NCBI GenBank assembly: GCA_016125455.1 | Contig: WGLS01000014.1 | Span: 1 to 57,828, forward strand | DNA from: Alphaproteobacteria bacterium | Lineage (GTDB): Bacteria; Pseudomonadota; Alphaproteobacteria; Caulobacterales; Parvularculaceae | Length of the DNA: 57,828 nucleotides | Reading direction: 5' to 3' | In this document: one piece after another, positions 35,903-45,074 of the stretch | Position numbering within the stretch: position 1 is the stretch's first letter | Layout of the letters: each line of letters opens with the position of its first letter | Translations under genes and position numbers: made by a program | Notes under the pieces: generated by a model | Seen by the model: the letters and a program-made list of their open reading frames with translations, nothing else | The model's database searches: none | What the model was told of the DNA's origin: nothing

Positions 35903-36793
35903 ATGATGCAAAACGACCAGACACCGCCGCAGATATTCGACCGCCGCCGCCGTCGAGCGCGGCGCGAAGCGCGCGCGCCGCATTTTCCAAAGCACGATTT
36001 CCTTCACCGTCGCGCGATGCTTGACGTTGTCGATCGACTTGAGACAACGAAACGTTCATTCCCGAAAGCAGCGTTTTTCGGATGCGGCGAGCTGATCAAC
36101 GAGTTGACTCCGGCCTGCGGCGTCGAATGGCTTGCCTCGTTTGACGATGCGCCGTCGCGACTGCCGCGAAAGCCATCGCGGGCGGTGATGGACGACGAAG
36201 CGCTCGCGCTTGCACCGGGCTCACTCGATCTGATCGTGAGCGTACTTACCTTGCATGCAGCTAACGACCTAGTCGGCGCGCTGGCGCAGGCGCGCATGGC
36301 ATTGAAGCCCGACGGGCTCTTCATCGCGACGATCTTTGGCGGCGATACGCTGGCCGATGCAAAGCGGGCATTCCTCGACGCCGAGATCGAGATCAGCGGC
36401 GGCGCGTCCATGCGATTTGCCCCTTTTGGCCATATCAAGGACCTTGGCGCTGCGCTCCAGCGAGCTGGCTTCGCCATGCCCGTCGCGGATGTCGACGTCG
36501 TAAGCGTCGAGTACCGATCCGCGCGCAACATGTTCGCAGATTTGCGCGGCATGGGGGAAACGAATGCGCTGGCGCGCCGACCAAGACCGCTCGCGCGTCG
36601 GGCGGCCGCCAGGGCCATCACGGCAATCGAGGGCGGCGCGGAGACCCGGTTCGAACTGATCACGCTGACGGGCTGGGCGCCCGCCGCAAGCCAGCCGAGG
36701 CCGCTTCAGCCCGGGTCGGCAAGACATTCTCTTGCCGCCGCCATTGCCGACATGTCGGTTCAGAACGCGCCGGGCAAGGACATCAAACAATGA
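35903..36793 (+). CDS. SAM-dependent methyltransferase, BioC/NDUFAF5-like
   Basis: A 296-residue class I methyltransferase. The N-terminus (PPQIFDRRRRRARREARA) matches proteobacterial relatives of human NDUFAF5, which hydroxylates an arginine of a complex I subunit. The usual glycine-rich SAM loop is reduced (AAFFGCGELINEL), and the DLIVSVLTLHAANDLVGAL helix and LKPDGLFIATIFGG strand complete the fold. Because motif I is weak and this subgroup can be a hydroxylase, methyltransferase activity is not certain. Two ATGs stand in tandem at 35903 and 35906. The gene is divergent from comF. Confidence 0.85.
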   Translation: MMQNDQTPPQIFDRRRRRARREARAPHFPKHDFLHRRAMLDVVDRLETTKRSFPKAAFFGCGELINELTPACGVEWLASFDDAPSRLPRKPSRAVMDDEALALAPGSLDLIVSVLTLHAANDLVGALAQARMALKPDGLFIATIFGGDTLADAKRAFLDAEIEISGGASMRFAPFGHIKDLGAALQRAGFAMPVADVDVVSVEYRSARNMFADLRGMGETNALARRPRPLARRAAARAITAIEGGAETRFELITLTGWAPAASQPRPLQPGSARHSLAAAIADMSVQNAPGKDIKQ

Positions 36794-36808
36794 TGTCGAT
36801 GGACAGCC

Positions 36809-37003
36809 TTAGCCTTTGACGACCGCCGACGAGATTTCATCGTACATTTCGCCGCTTTCGGTCGAGAATGCCCGCACGCCAGAGACTACCGCGAGGAACA
36901 CGAGAGCGACGATCAAGGCGTATTCGATCGACGTCGCGCCGCGCCGGTCGCGCTGGAAATGCCCCGGCGAGTGCGATGGGGGGCCGTCCGCCTGGTTCTG
37001 CAT
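36809..37003 (-). CDS. Flp/Fap-type IVb pilin, solitary gene
   Basis: A 64-residue prepilin. RRGATSIEYALIVALVFLAVV carries the prepilin peptidase site (after Gly, before ATSIEYA with the glutamate at +5) and the hydrophobic assembly helix. Flp pilins form tight-adherence pili assembled by the Tad machinery, none of which is in the window, so the subunit must work with a distant tad locus or be an orphan. The ATG at 37003 begins two bases after the mutT stop codon, indicating coupling. GTG 37015 would add four residues. Confidence 0.85.
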   Translation of the reverse strand: MQNQADGPPSHSPGHFQRDRRGATSIEYALIVALVFLAVVSGVRAFSTESGEMYDEISSAVVKG

Positions 37004-37005
37004 TC

Positions 37006-37413
37006 TTACCGCCACAGGAAATCCTGCAATTGAGCCGCGAGCGGCCTGTCCGCCGGAACAAGATCAAAGGCCATGAGACGATCCGGACTCGCCCACTTGA
37101 CCGCCGTCGCTTCGATCGGCTGCGGCGCGCCTTGCCATTTTCGACACAGGAACAGTGGCATTAGCAGGTGAACGCCGCCCAAATCCGAAGACGCAAATGC
37201 AAACGGCGCAAGGCACGAAGCAGTAACGTTGATGGAAAGCTCTTCCTGAAGCTCCCGGACAAGCGCCGCCTCGGGGCTCTCGCCCTGCTCCACTTTGCCG
37301 CCTGGAAACTCCCATAGTCCGGCCTGCTTCTTGCCGGGCGGCCGCTGCGCCAGAAGCGTACGGCCATCGGCGTCGATCAGCGCGCAGGCGGCAACGAGCA
37401 GAATATCGGTCAC
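37006..37413 (-). CDS. mutT: 8-oxo-dGTP diphosphatase MutT (Nudix)
   Basis: A 135-residue Nudix hydrolase that removes oxidised guanine nucleotides from the pool. The Nudix box is complete (GGKVEQGESPEAALVRELQE followed by ELSI) and RPPGKKQAGLWEFPGGK matches MutT. Its ATG overlaps the stop of the PPIase gene by 4 nt. In other alphaproteobacteria argJ commonly sits between these two genes; it is absent here. Confidence 0.94.
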   Translation of the reverse strand: MTDILLVAACALIDADGRTLLAQRPPGKKQAGLWEFPGGKVEQGESPEAALVRELQEELSINVTASCLAPFAFASSDLGGVHLLMPLFLCRKWQGAPQPIEATAVKWASPDRLMAFDLVPADRPLAAQLQDFLWR

Positions 37414-39623
37414 AGCTCCGGGTCGCCTTCGCCAGGCTCATCAACTGCGTCGCTCGTCTCCTTGCCGCTGGCGTCGAGGCCCAGATACTCGCCATCGCGC
37501 AAGGCCGGCGCCTGCTCCTCTTCCGGGCCGAAAATTTCGTCCCAGGCTTCAACGGACGTCGCCTCCACCGGGGCGACGACGCCGGTGGCGATTGGCCCAT
37601 CTGCGCGCCGCCGCGAGGTCGACGACATAACAGGCTCAAAATAGAGGACTTCCTCGTTCTCGATGATCTCCCGCAAAGCGTCATTGACGGCCTGCCGTCG
37701 CAGGAATTCACGAATCTCGTCGGAGACATCCTCGAACCGGACCGTAGGCGCAGGCCGACGGTCGAGCACCTCAAGGACATGCCAACCGAACTCGCTTGTG
37801 AACAGCGGCGCGATTTCGCCGACTGGCGTCGCGAATGCGGCGTTGGCGATCGTCGGCGCCATCATCTGGCGGGTGAAGTAGCCGATTTCGCCGCCCTTGG
37901 GGCCGGTCGAGCGGTCAAGCGAACGCGCCCGCGCCAGCGATGCGAACTCCACGCCGGCTGCAATGTCTTCAAGGACAGCGCGAGCCTCGGGTTCGGTTCC
38001 GACAACGATATGTCGCGCACGCACCTCATCGCCCAGCCGAACGAGATCCGCCTGACTGTCATACAGCCGTCGCACGCGCTCAGGGGATGTCGCCTCCTCG
38101 ATCCGCGCCTTCATGTAGGCGCCGGAAAGGATCCGGTCGCGCGCGACGGCAAGCTTTGTGGCGACCGCCGGATCCCGCTGAAGGCCGCTTTCCCTCGCAG
38201 CCCGCGCCAGCAGGCGCTGTTCGATATAGGACTCGACAAGCCCACGCTCAAACGCTTCCGCGGCCGAGAGCGCTTCATCAACCTCAAGGAAACCTGCGGC
38301 CTCGAAGGACGCCCTTACGTCGCTCAGCCGGACAAATCGCCCGGCGACCCGCGCGACGATCGGATCCCCGGCGACATCCGGGGGCAAAACGATCAGTTCA
38401 CGATCGACCATGGCGCCGGACGCGCCCCGCAATTCGTCAAAGATCCACAGTGACGCGATCACGCCGACGGCCGCGGCGCCGGCGCAATAGGCGCGGCCAA
38501 CCGGGCTCGGGAGCCAGCGGACAAGGTCGCCGACGCTGTCGGCGAGGAACTCGGCCGCGGCTGCGAAATAAGCCCATGCAATCGCAAAGATCCGGACGAA
38601 CCCTCGCCAAAGCGCCGAATCGAGGGCGCCAAAGAACCGCCAGACCGCCACGATGACGAACCAGACCCGCTTGCCAATTGCTCGCCCAAATTTAGCGAAG
38701 ATGGCCAGCGGAACGCCCACCGCGCCGCGCCGAAAAGTCTTTCCGTCGGGCGTGGCGACCGGGACGGCTAGCTGCGCGACGGCCTGTTCCTCTTGTTTCC
38801 CGCCGGCGCGCCTCGCAACGGGCGTATCACCGTCCTCCTTGCCGTCATCGGTGCGCTCGACGGCGCCGCTGGCGCCGCCCGAAGGCCCGAGGATCGCCGC
38901 AGGATCGGATTGAGCCGACGAGCGGTATGGACGTCTCTTGCGCCGCCGTCGGGCGGCCCCGCCTGCAACGGCAGCCTTGCGGGCGAGCGAGGAGATCAGG
39001 TCGTTGGCCTTCGTGCGGCCCCTGCCCCCGGATTCCGAAGCGACTTCCGATCCTGTTGGGTCGCTCGGCGCGGGGTCGCCGCCGGCCCTCGTGACAGGAT
39101 CGGCGACGTCAGCAGCGCCCTCGTCCGCATCGGCGTCCGGAACGGCATTGCGTTCGGCGAACTTCTGAAACCGCCATTCACGCCGCACTTCCGCGACTAT
39201 CGCGACTGTTTCGCTGCCCGGGCTCGCGGCGATCTCAGCCGGCTCGGACCGTTTGCCGGCATCGTCGGGGCCTGGTTCCTGCGGCGACGGCGTGTCTGGC
39301 GTTCGGTCGTCCGCCGGATCGTCGTCTTGCGAGAGCATGGCGTGCGCGTCGGGCGAGGTCTCGCGACGGTCGAACAGCCCGACCTGTCGGCCGTCCTGGG
39401 CGCGACCGTCCTGGGCGCGACGGCGGGCGGCGGCGACCTGGTCTGCGACCGATGGCGGCGACGAGGGCCCTGGCTCGACCGACCGCCGCAAATCCGCGTT
39501 GCCGGACGCGGCCGAGGGGTCGCCCGGCATTGGGTTCCCGGCCGCCCTGTCGCCCTTTTCAGCTGGCATGTCTGCTAGCTCGTCGACTGGCTTGTCGGCT
39601 GGCTTGTCGGCGTCGTTCGTCAC
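37410..39623 (-). CDS. Parvulin-type peptidyl-prolyl isomerase with a long cytoplasmic extension
   Basis: A 737-residue protein. Residues 1-295 are low complexity, rich in Asp/Pro/Ala/Gly/Arg and with short repeats (PADKPADKPVDE; RAQDGRAQDGR), so likely disordered. Hydrophobic stretches lie at 303-365 and a clear membrane helix at about 377-395. Then comes a SurA/PrsA-like helical part (420-525) and a parvulin domain at about 532-625 (RARHIVVGTEPEA; GPKGGEIGYFTRQMM; FGWHVLEVLDRR). The enzymatic part should face the periplasm and help fold exported proteins, consistent with the divergent secA gene. GTG 39623 is the start. Usual homologues have 280-330 residues; the extension is exceptional. 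Confidence 0.85.
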   Translation of the reverse strand: MTNDADKPADKPVDELADMPAEKGDRAAGNPMPGDPSAASGNADLRRSVEPGPSSPPSVADQVAAARRRAQDGRAQDGRQVGLFDRRETSPDAHAMLSQDDDPADDRTPDTPSPQEPGPDDAGKRSEPAEIAASPGSETVAIVAEVRREWRFQKFAERNAVPDADADEGAADVADPVTRAGGDPAPSDPTGSEVASESGGRGRTKANDLISSLARKAAVAGGAARRRRKRRPYRSSAQSDPAAILGPSGGASGAVERTDDGKEDGDTPVARRAGGKQEEQAVAQLAVPVATPDGKTFRRGAVGVPLAIFAKFGRAIGKRVWFVIVAVWRFFGALDSALWRGFVRIFAIAWAYFAAAAEFLADSVGDLVRWLPSPVGRAYCAGAAAVGVIASLWIFDELRGASGAMVDRELIVLPPDVAGDPIVARVAGRFVRLSDVRASFEAAGFLEVDEALSAAEAFERGLVESYIEQRLLARAARESGLQRDPAVATKLAVARDRILSGAYMKARIEEATSPERVRRLYDSQADLVRLGDEVRARHIVVGTEPEARAVLEDIAAGVEFASLARARSLDRSTGPKGGEIGYFTRQMMAPTIANAAFATPVGEIAPLFTSEFGWHVLEVLDRRPAPTVRFEDVSDEIREFLRRQAVNDALREIIENEEVLYFEPVMSSTSRRRADGPIATGVVAPVEATSVEAWDEIFGPEEEQAPALRDGEYLGLDASGKETSDAVDEPGEGDPEL

Positions 39624-40045
39624 GTTAACGTCATTCGTTGCGCGACGCCGATTGTGCGGCGCCCTTTCCTGATAAATGCCTAGCGCGTTTTACTGTTGAG
39701 CGCCCGTGCCGAATAGGCCGCCGCGAGCCGCCCATTACAACGGCGACCAGGGCGTCGTTTCGTTGACACGCCGCCGGCCGCTTACTATTTCCGCGAGGCC
39801 TCGGAAGGCGCGTCGACGCGCGGGCCGCCGGCTGCTGCGAGAATTCTCTCATCTCAACGGCGCCAACGTCCATGCGGTCTGCAGGGAGACAGGGCCGCGC
39901 AACGCGGCGATTCCTTTGCTTCGCCGCCTTTCGGATGACAACATTCACGGCCTTGCGGCTGTTATTGGATACGCGCCCGCTGCGATGGGCATGGCGCCCA
40001 TCCCAATTGCGACGCAATCGCCGAATTCGAAGGAAGGCCGGCGAA
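39624..40045. other. Divergent promoter region between the PPIase and secA, with repeat-like segment
   Basis: A 422-base region without a supported gene. It must hold the promoters of both flanking genes. The palindrome ACGTTAACGT lies next to the PPIase start. Around 39895-39940 the sequence reads like a dispersed intergenic repeat (a GCGCAACGCGGCGATTCC-type segment followed by TTGCTTCGCC and TTTCGGATGAC). The secA frame happens to stay open through this part, producing a 58-codon extension that resembles no SecA N-terminus. Confidence 0.4.
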
Positions 40046-42937
40046 ATGGCGTTGATGGGCTTTGCAAAGAAGATTTTCGGCTCGACGACCGACCGTCGGT
40101 TGAAGCCCTTCTGGAAAAAGGTCGAGGCGATCAACGGCCTCGAAGACCAGCTTGTCGGGCTTTCCGACGCGGATCTGGTCAACCGGACGGCGGACCTGAA
40201 ACAGCGCTACAAGGATGGCGAAACCCTTGACGAGCTGCTCGTCGACGCCTTCGCGACGGTCCGCGAAGCCGCCAAACGCGCCCTCGGGCAGCGCCACTAT
40301 GACGTGCAGCTCCTCGGCGGGATGGTGATGCACAATGGCGGCATCGCCGAGATGAAGACTGGCGAAGGCAAGACGCTGGTCGCGACCCTGCCTGTTTACC
40401 TGAACGCCCTCACGGGCCGCGGCGTGCATGTCGTCACGGTGAATGATTATCTTGCAAGCCGGGACGCGGAATGGATGGGTCGGGTCTACGAACGCCTCGG
40501 CCTGAAGACCGGCTGCATCGTCCATGGCCTTACCGACACGGAGCGGCGGGCGGCCTACGCCTGCGATATCACATACGGCACCAACAACGAATTCGGCTTC
40601 GACTATCTTCGCGACAACATGAAATCGTCGATCGAAGAGATGGTCCAGCGCGGTCATCACTATGCGATTGTCGACGAGGTCGATTCGATCCTGATCGACG
40701 AAGCGCGCACGCCGCTGATCATCTCGGGACCAACGGACGACAAGTCCGAACTTTACAAGACGATCGACAGCTTTATTCCCCAGCTCACCGACGACGACGT
40801 CGAAGTCGACGAAAAGGCGCGCTCGGTCACGCTGACCGAAGACGGCAACGAAAAACTGGAAGCGCTCCTGAAGGAGGCCGGGCTTCTTGAAGGCGACAGC
40901 CTTTACGATGCGGTCAACGTGTCGGTGGTTCACCACGTGAACCAGGCCGTCAAGGCCCACCGGATCTTCACGCGAGACAAGGACTACATCGTTCGTAACG
41001 GGAAGGTCGTCATCATCGACGAGTTCACCGGGCGGATGATGGATGGCCGGCGCTGGTCGGAAGGCCTGCACCAGGCGGTCGAAGCCAAGGAAGGCGTCGA
41101 CATCCAGCCCGAAAACCAGACGCTCGCGTCAATCACGTTCCAGAACTATTTCCGGCTTTACGAAAAACTCGCCGGCATGACCGGCACGGCCCTGACCGAA
41201 GAGGCCGAATTCGGGGACATCTACAAGCTCGACGTCTACGAAATGCCAACCAATCGCCCGGTCGCACGCAACGACATGGACGATGAACTCTACATGACGG
41301 CGGAGGAAAAATACCGGGCCATCGCCGTGCAGATCGCCGATTGCCATCGCCGCGGCCAGCCTGTCCTCGTCGGCACGGTGTCGATCGAAAAGTCGGAACT
41401 CCTGTCGAACCTCCTGTCAGACAAGAAATTCTGGCGCGACGTCGCCAAACGCCTCGAAGGGCACGCGGCGGACCTGAAAGACAAGCACCGCGAGGAAAAA
41501 GAAGCACTCCTCGAGCGCGCCGCTTACATCAAGACCCTCGCCGACCGCAAAGAGCCGATCCCGCACAGCGTCCTGAACGCGCGCTTCCACGAACAGGAAG
41601 CGGAAATCGTCGCCCAGGCGGGCGCGCCCGGCGCCGTAACCATCGCCACCAACATGGCCGGCCGCGGCACCGACATCCAGCTCGGCGGTTCCGTCGACAT
41701 GGAAGTGATGAAGTCGCTCGATGAAGAAGACACCCCGGAAACAATCGTCAGGAAGCGCGCGGAAATCGAAGCGAGAATTGCCGACCGCAAGAAGCAGGTG
41801 CTCGAGGCGGGCGGGCTTTACGTTCTGGCTACGGAGCGCCACGAAAGCCGCCGCATCGACAACCAGTTGCGAGGCCGATCCGGCCGCCAGGGCGACCCGG
41901 GCGCGACGAAATTCTATCTCTCCCTCGAAGACGACCTGATGCGGATCTTTGGCGACGGGATGGAGAAGATGCTGAAGCGGTTTGGCATCCAGCCCGATGA
42001 ATCGATCGAGCATCCGTGGTTCACGAAGGCTGTCGAAACGGCCCAGAAAAAGGTCGAGCAGCGCAACTATGACATTCGCAAAAATGTCCTGAAGTACGAC
42101 GACGTCGTCAACGACCAGCGCAAGGCGATCTTTGACCAGCGGATCGAGTTCATGTCGTCCGCGCAGGTGGACGACATCATCGACGACATGCGCGTCCAGC
42201 TCGTCAACGACATTGTCGCCACGCACATTCCGCCGAAGTCCTACGCCGAGCAGTGGGACGTCGATGGCCTCGCGAAGGAAGCGGAAGAAATCTTCGGGCG
42301 GCCATTTGCGGTCCGGGAATGGGCGTCGGAGGAAGGCGTCGCCGACACGGAAATCGCCGAGCGGCTTGTGGAGGCGGCCAAAGACGCCGCAGCGGCGCGG
42401 GCGGCCGAAGTCGGGCCGGAAACCATGCGCCGGCTGGAAAAGGCGATCCTGCTTCACGTGCTCGACACGAACTGGCGCGAACACCTGCAACAGCTCGATC
42501 ATCTGCGCTCGGTTGTCTGGATGCGCGGCCACGCCCAGCGCGATCCCGTGAACGAATTCAAGACCGAGGCGTTCGGGCTGTTCGAAAGCCTGCTCGACGG
42601 GCTGCGCCGCGACGTCGTCCGCATGCTGATGCACGTGCAGGTGCGCCGCCCGGAAGAGGCGATGCCTCAGCGGCGCGAGCTGCCCATGACCGAAACCCAC
42701 GCCAACCCGACGACCGGCGAAAACGAAATGGCGGCCGCCGCCGAACGCGCCGCGCGCCGCCGCGCCAACGCCGCCTCCGCCGGCATCACCACGATGTCGG
42801 CCGCGAACCGCGCCGAGCGGGTCAATGCCGACGACCCGTCCACCTGGGGCGTCGTGCCGCGCAACGCGCCCTGCCCGTGCGGCTCTGGCAAGAAATACAA
42901 GTACTGCCACGGGGCGCTGACGCCGGCCGCGGAGTAA
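40046..42937 (+). CDS. secA: Preprotein translocase ATPase SecA
   Basis: SecA is the motor that drives unfolded proteins through SecYEG. With ATG 40046 (GGAAGG about 9 nt upstream) it is 963 residues, a normal proteobacterial size. Walker A is MKTGEGKT at 103-110, the DEAD-type box is [32 protein letters not shown] and [17 protein letters not shown] are the second-domain motifs, and the C-terminal zinc-binding SecB-interaction tail is [14 protein letters not shown]. The frame continues open upstream to 39872, but that part runs through an intergenic repeat-like sequence. Confidence 0.98.
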   Translation: MALMGFAKKIFGSTTDRRLKPFWKKVEAINGLEDQLVGLSDADLVNRTADLKQRYKDGETLDELLVDAFATVREAAKRALGQRHYDVQLLGGMVMHNGGIAEMKTGEGKTLVATLPVYLNALTGRGVHVVTVNDYLASRDAEWMGRVYERLGLKTGCIVHGLTDTERRAAYACDITYGTNNEFGFDYLRDNMKSSIEEMVQRGHHYAIVDEVDSILIDEARTPLIISGPTDDKSELYKTIDSFIPQLTDDDVEVDEKARSVTLTEDGNEKLEALLKEAGLLEGDSLYDAVNVSVVHHVNQAVKAHRIFTRDKDYIVRNGKVVIIDEFTGRMMDGRRWSEGLHQAVEAKEGVDIQPENQTLASITFQNYFRLYEKLAGMTGTALTEEAEFGDIYKLDVYEMPTNRPVARNDMDDELYMTAEEKYRAIAVQIADCHRRGQPVLVGTVSIEKSELLSNLLSDKKFWRDVAKRLEGHAADLKDKHREEKEALLERAAYIKTLADRKEPIPHSVLNARFHEQEAEIVAQAGAPGAVTIATNMAGRGTDIQLGGSVDMEVMKSLDEEDTPETIVRKRAEIEARIADRKKQVLEAGGLYVLATERHESRRIDNQLRGRSGRQGDPGATKFYLSLEDDLMRIFGDGMEKMLKRFGIQPDESIEHPWFTKAVETAQKKVEQRNYDIRKNVLKYDDVVNDQRKAIFDQRIEFMSSAQVDDIIDDMRVQLVNDIVATHIPPKSYAEQWDVDGLAKEAEEIFGRPFAVREWASEEGVADTEIAERLVEAAKDAAAARAAEVGPETMRRLEKAILLHVLDTNWREHLQQLDHLRSVVWMRGHAQRDPVNEFKTEAFGLFESLLDGLRRDVVRMLMHVQVRRPEEAMPQRRELPMTETHANPTTGENEMAAAAERAARRRANAASAGITTMSAANRAERVNADDPSTWGVVPRNAPCPCGSGKKYKYCHGALTPAAE

Positions 42938-42959
42938 ACGCGCGTCATTGCGAGAAATT

Positions 42960-42988
42960 CCGGCGGCGCGTGCAACTTTCGTCGCCGG
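42960..42988 (+). terminator. Possible hairpin downstream of secA
   Basis: CCGGCGGCG (42960-42968) can pair with CGTCGCCGG (42980-42988) over an 11-base loop, with one G-U pair. It lies 22 bases after the secA stop, and no clear T-run follows. Confidence 0.35.
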
Positions 42989-43053
42989 TCCTTCGTTCCT
43001 TCCAGAGTTGAGCAATCCCGGCGTCGAATGCGCCCGGGGGAAGGAACGCCGTC

Positions 43054-43788
43054 ATGCTATCGAAAGAATTTCTCGGCGCCGCCGCAGCGACGTCGATCAT
43101 GTGCGTCAGCGCCGAAGCGACCGTCACCAACTATCGCGCCGATCTCCAGGATATCAACAATCTCGGCGCAAGCGGCGTTGCAACGCTTGCTTTCGATGAC
43201 GTGTCGAACCAGTTGCAGGTAAACATTGCCGCAAGCGGCCTCGACGCCGATCAGGTCCATGTCGCGCACATTCACGGCCGGTCCGACAGCGCCGGCAATC
43301 CGATCGATTCCGTGACGCCCGACATCAGCGTCGACGAAGACGGCGACGGCTTTATCGAACTCGCCGAAGCCGCGCCTTCGTACGGGCCGATCCTTCTTGG
43401 CCTGTCGATGCCGGCGGGCCTCGATCCACTCGGTTCCGAGGGCGGTTTTTCAACTGCGCCAGGGGGCGCGATCAATTTCTCGTTTCTATACGATCTCAAT
43501 GCGGACATCTTCTTCGGCGGCGCCGACGTCAGCGATCTTACGCCGCTATTCCTGCGCGAGATCGTGATTCACGGCGCCTTTGTCGGCGCAGCCGGCGACG
43601 GTACGGGCGGCGAGGTGAACGGCGTCGCCGGCTACAAGCCAACCCTGCCGGCGCTCGTCGGCGAAATCAGCGAGGTGCCGCTGCCCGCCGCATCGGCGCT
43701 GTTTCTGGCCGGCCTCGCCGGGTTGCCCCTGTTTCGCAAATCCCGTTCTCGCAAGAATCGCCGGCGCCCCCCGCTTCTCTCCACCTAG
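43054..43788 (+). CDS. Exported CHRD-domain protein with VPLPA-CTERM sorting tail
   Basis: A 244-residue exported protein. A signal peptide (about 1-22) precedes a CHRD domain (residues 25-215; DADQVHVAHIHGR and LREIVIHGAFVG), a beta fold related to chordin repeats and possibly metal binding. The C-terminus EVPLPAASALFLAGLAGLPL followed by FRKSRSRKNRRR is a VPLPA-CTERM signal: motif, membrane helix, basic cluster. Such tails are processed by exosortase-type enzymes, none of which is in this window. AAGGAA is 8 nt before the ATG. A strong hairpin follows the gene. Confidence 0.85.
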   Translation: MLSKEFLGAAAATSIMCVSAEATVTNYRADLQDINNLGASGVATLAFDDVSNQLQVNIAASGLDADQVHVAHIHGRSDSAGNPIDSVTPDISVDEDGDGFIELAEAAPSYGPILLGLSMPAGLDPLGSEGGFSTAPGGAINFSFLYDLNADIFFGGADVSDLTPLFLREIVIHGAFVGAAGDGTGGEVNGVAGYKPTLPALVGEISEVPLPAASALFLAGLAGLPLFRKSRSRKNRRRPPLLST

Positions 43789-43800
43789 CCGGCGACAGAG

Positions 43801-43834
43801 CGCCGCGGGACGCGCGTTTCTGCGTCCCGCGGCG
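43801..43834 (+). terminator. Strong inverted repeat after the CHRD gene
   Basis: A perfect 13-base stem, CGCCGCGGGACGC (43801-43813) and GCGTCCCGCGGCG (43822-43834), encloses an 8-base loop 12 bases after the CHRD stop. The T-run is short (TTCGCG), so termination may be only partly intrinsic. Confidence 0.65.
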
Positions 43835-43928
43835 TTCGCGTTCCTGATACTGGCCTGACATAGCCTTCATGGCGACTTGACTTTGTCCGGGCGAAGCGTT
43901 CTCCCAGCGGAAACTGCGGAGACCTGAC

Positions 43929-44948
43929 ATGACGTTCAATGTGGCGGTTGTCGGCGCAACGGGCGTCGTCGGCCAGGAAATCCTGACCATTCTTCAAGAG
44001 CGACTGTTCCCGATCGAGGAGATACATGCGCTTGCCTCGCGCGCGTCGATCGGCCGGGAGGTGTCGTTCGGCGACCGCGACCTGAAGTGCAAGGATCTTG
44101 AACAATTCGACTTTTCGTCGATCGATATCGCGCTCTTCGCGGCGGGATCGGACGTGTCGAGAACCTGGGCCCCGCGCGCGGCCGAGGCCGGCGCGATCGT
44201 CATCGACAATTCCTCGCTGTTCCGTATGGAAATGAACGTGCCGCTCGTCGTGCCGGAGGTGAACGCCGCAGCGGTCGACGGCTACAAGGCGCGCAACATC
44301 ATCGCCAATCCGAACTGCTCGACGGCGCAGCTTGTCGTGGCGCTGAAGCCATTGCATGACAGGGCGAAAATCCGCCGCGTCATTGTCTCGACCTACCAGT
44401 CGACGTCGGGCGCCGGCCGTGAGGCGATGGACGAGCTCTTCACCCAGACGAAGGGCATCTATGTCAACGATACGCCGTCGCCAGAGCATTTTACCAAGCA
44501 GATCGCCTTCAACGTCATCCCGCACATCGACGTCTTCATGGAAGACGGCGCCACAAAAGAAGAGTGGAAGATGACGGCGGAAACGAAGAAGATTCTTGAT
44601 CCAAGGATCAAGCTCTTCGCGACCTGCGTGCGCGTGCCGACCTTTGTCGGTCACGCCGAGGCGGTCACCGTCGAACTTGAAGAGCCGCTCGAAGCCGACG
44701 AGGCGCGCGAGCTCCTGCGCGAATCGCCAGGGCTCATGGTCGTCGACAAGCGCGAGGATGGCGGCTACGTGACCCCTGTCGAGTGCGTCGGCGAGTTCGC
44801 GACCTTCGTCAGCCGCATCCGCACCGACCCGACGGTCGACAACGGCCTCGCCTTCTGGTGCGTCTCTGACAATCTCCGGAAAGGCGCCGCGCTGAACGCC
44901 GTCCAGATCGCCGAAACGCTTCTCAATCGCGGGCATTTGACCGTCTGA
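43929..44948 (+). CDS. asd: Aspartate-semialdehyde dehydrogenase
   Basis: Asd reduces aspartyl phosphate to the semialdehyde with NADPH, following LysC on the way to diaminopimelate, lysine, threonine and methionine. The protein is 339 residues. VVGATGVVGQEIL binds cofactor, the nucleophile is Cys130 in IIANPNCSTAQ, the acid-base histidine is in VGHAEAV near residue 240, and STYQSTSGAGREAM is the conserved helix start. The gene stands alone on the plus strand between the CHRD gene and rarD; lysC is 13 kb to the left. Confidence 0.97.
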   Translation: MTFNVAVVGATGVVGQEILTILQERLFPIEEIHALASRASIGREVSFGDRDLKCKDLEQFDFSSIDIALFAAGSDVSRTWAPRAAEAGAIVIDNSSLFRMEMNVPLVVPEVNAAAVDGYKARNIIANPNCSTAQLVVALKPLHDRAKIRRVIVSTYQSTSGAGREAMDELFTQTKGIYVNDTPSPEHFTKQIAFNVIPHIDVFMEDGATKEEWKMTAETKKILDPRIKLFATCVRVPTFVGHAEAVTVELEEPLEADEARELLRESPGLMVVDKREDGGYVTPVECVGEFATFVSRIRTDPTVDNGLAFWCVSDNLRKGAALNAVQIAETLLNRGHLTV

Positions 44949-45074
44949 CCCCTCGCCGCCGCCGGGCCCAGGGCGTAAGTCGCACGAAGCGGGTCGCGGC
45001 GCGACCGCGTCGCCGCCAGGATCGCGCGAAAGTTGGGGCCCGGCGCTGCGCCAGGCTGTTGGGAGACATCGAAC

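Noticed and set aside
39872-40045. 58-codon N-terminal extension of SecA
   Set aside because: Unlike any SecA start, passes through repeat-like intergenic sequence; a good ribosome site precedes ATG 40046.
41417-43015. Minus-strand open frame of 532 codons opposite secA
   Set aside because: Exact antisense of SecA codons; no ribosome site and no recognisable family.
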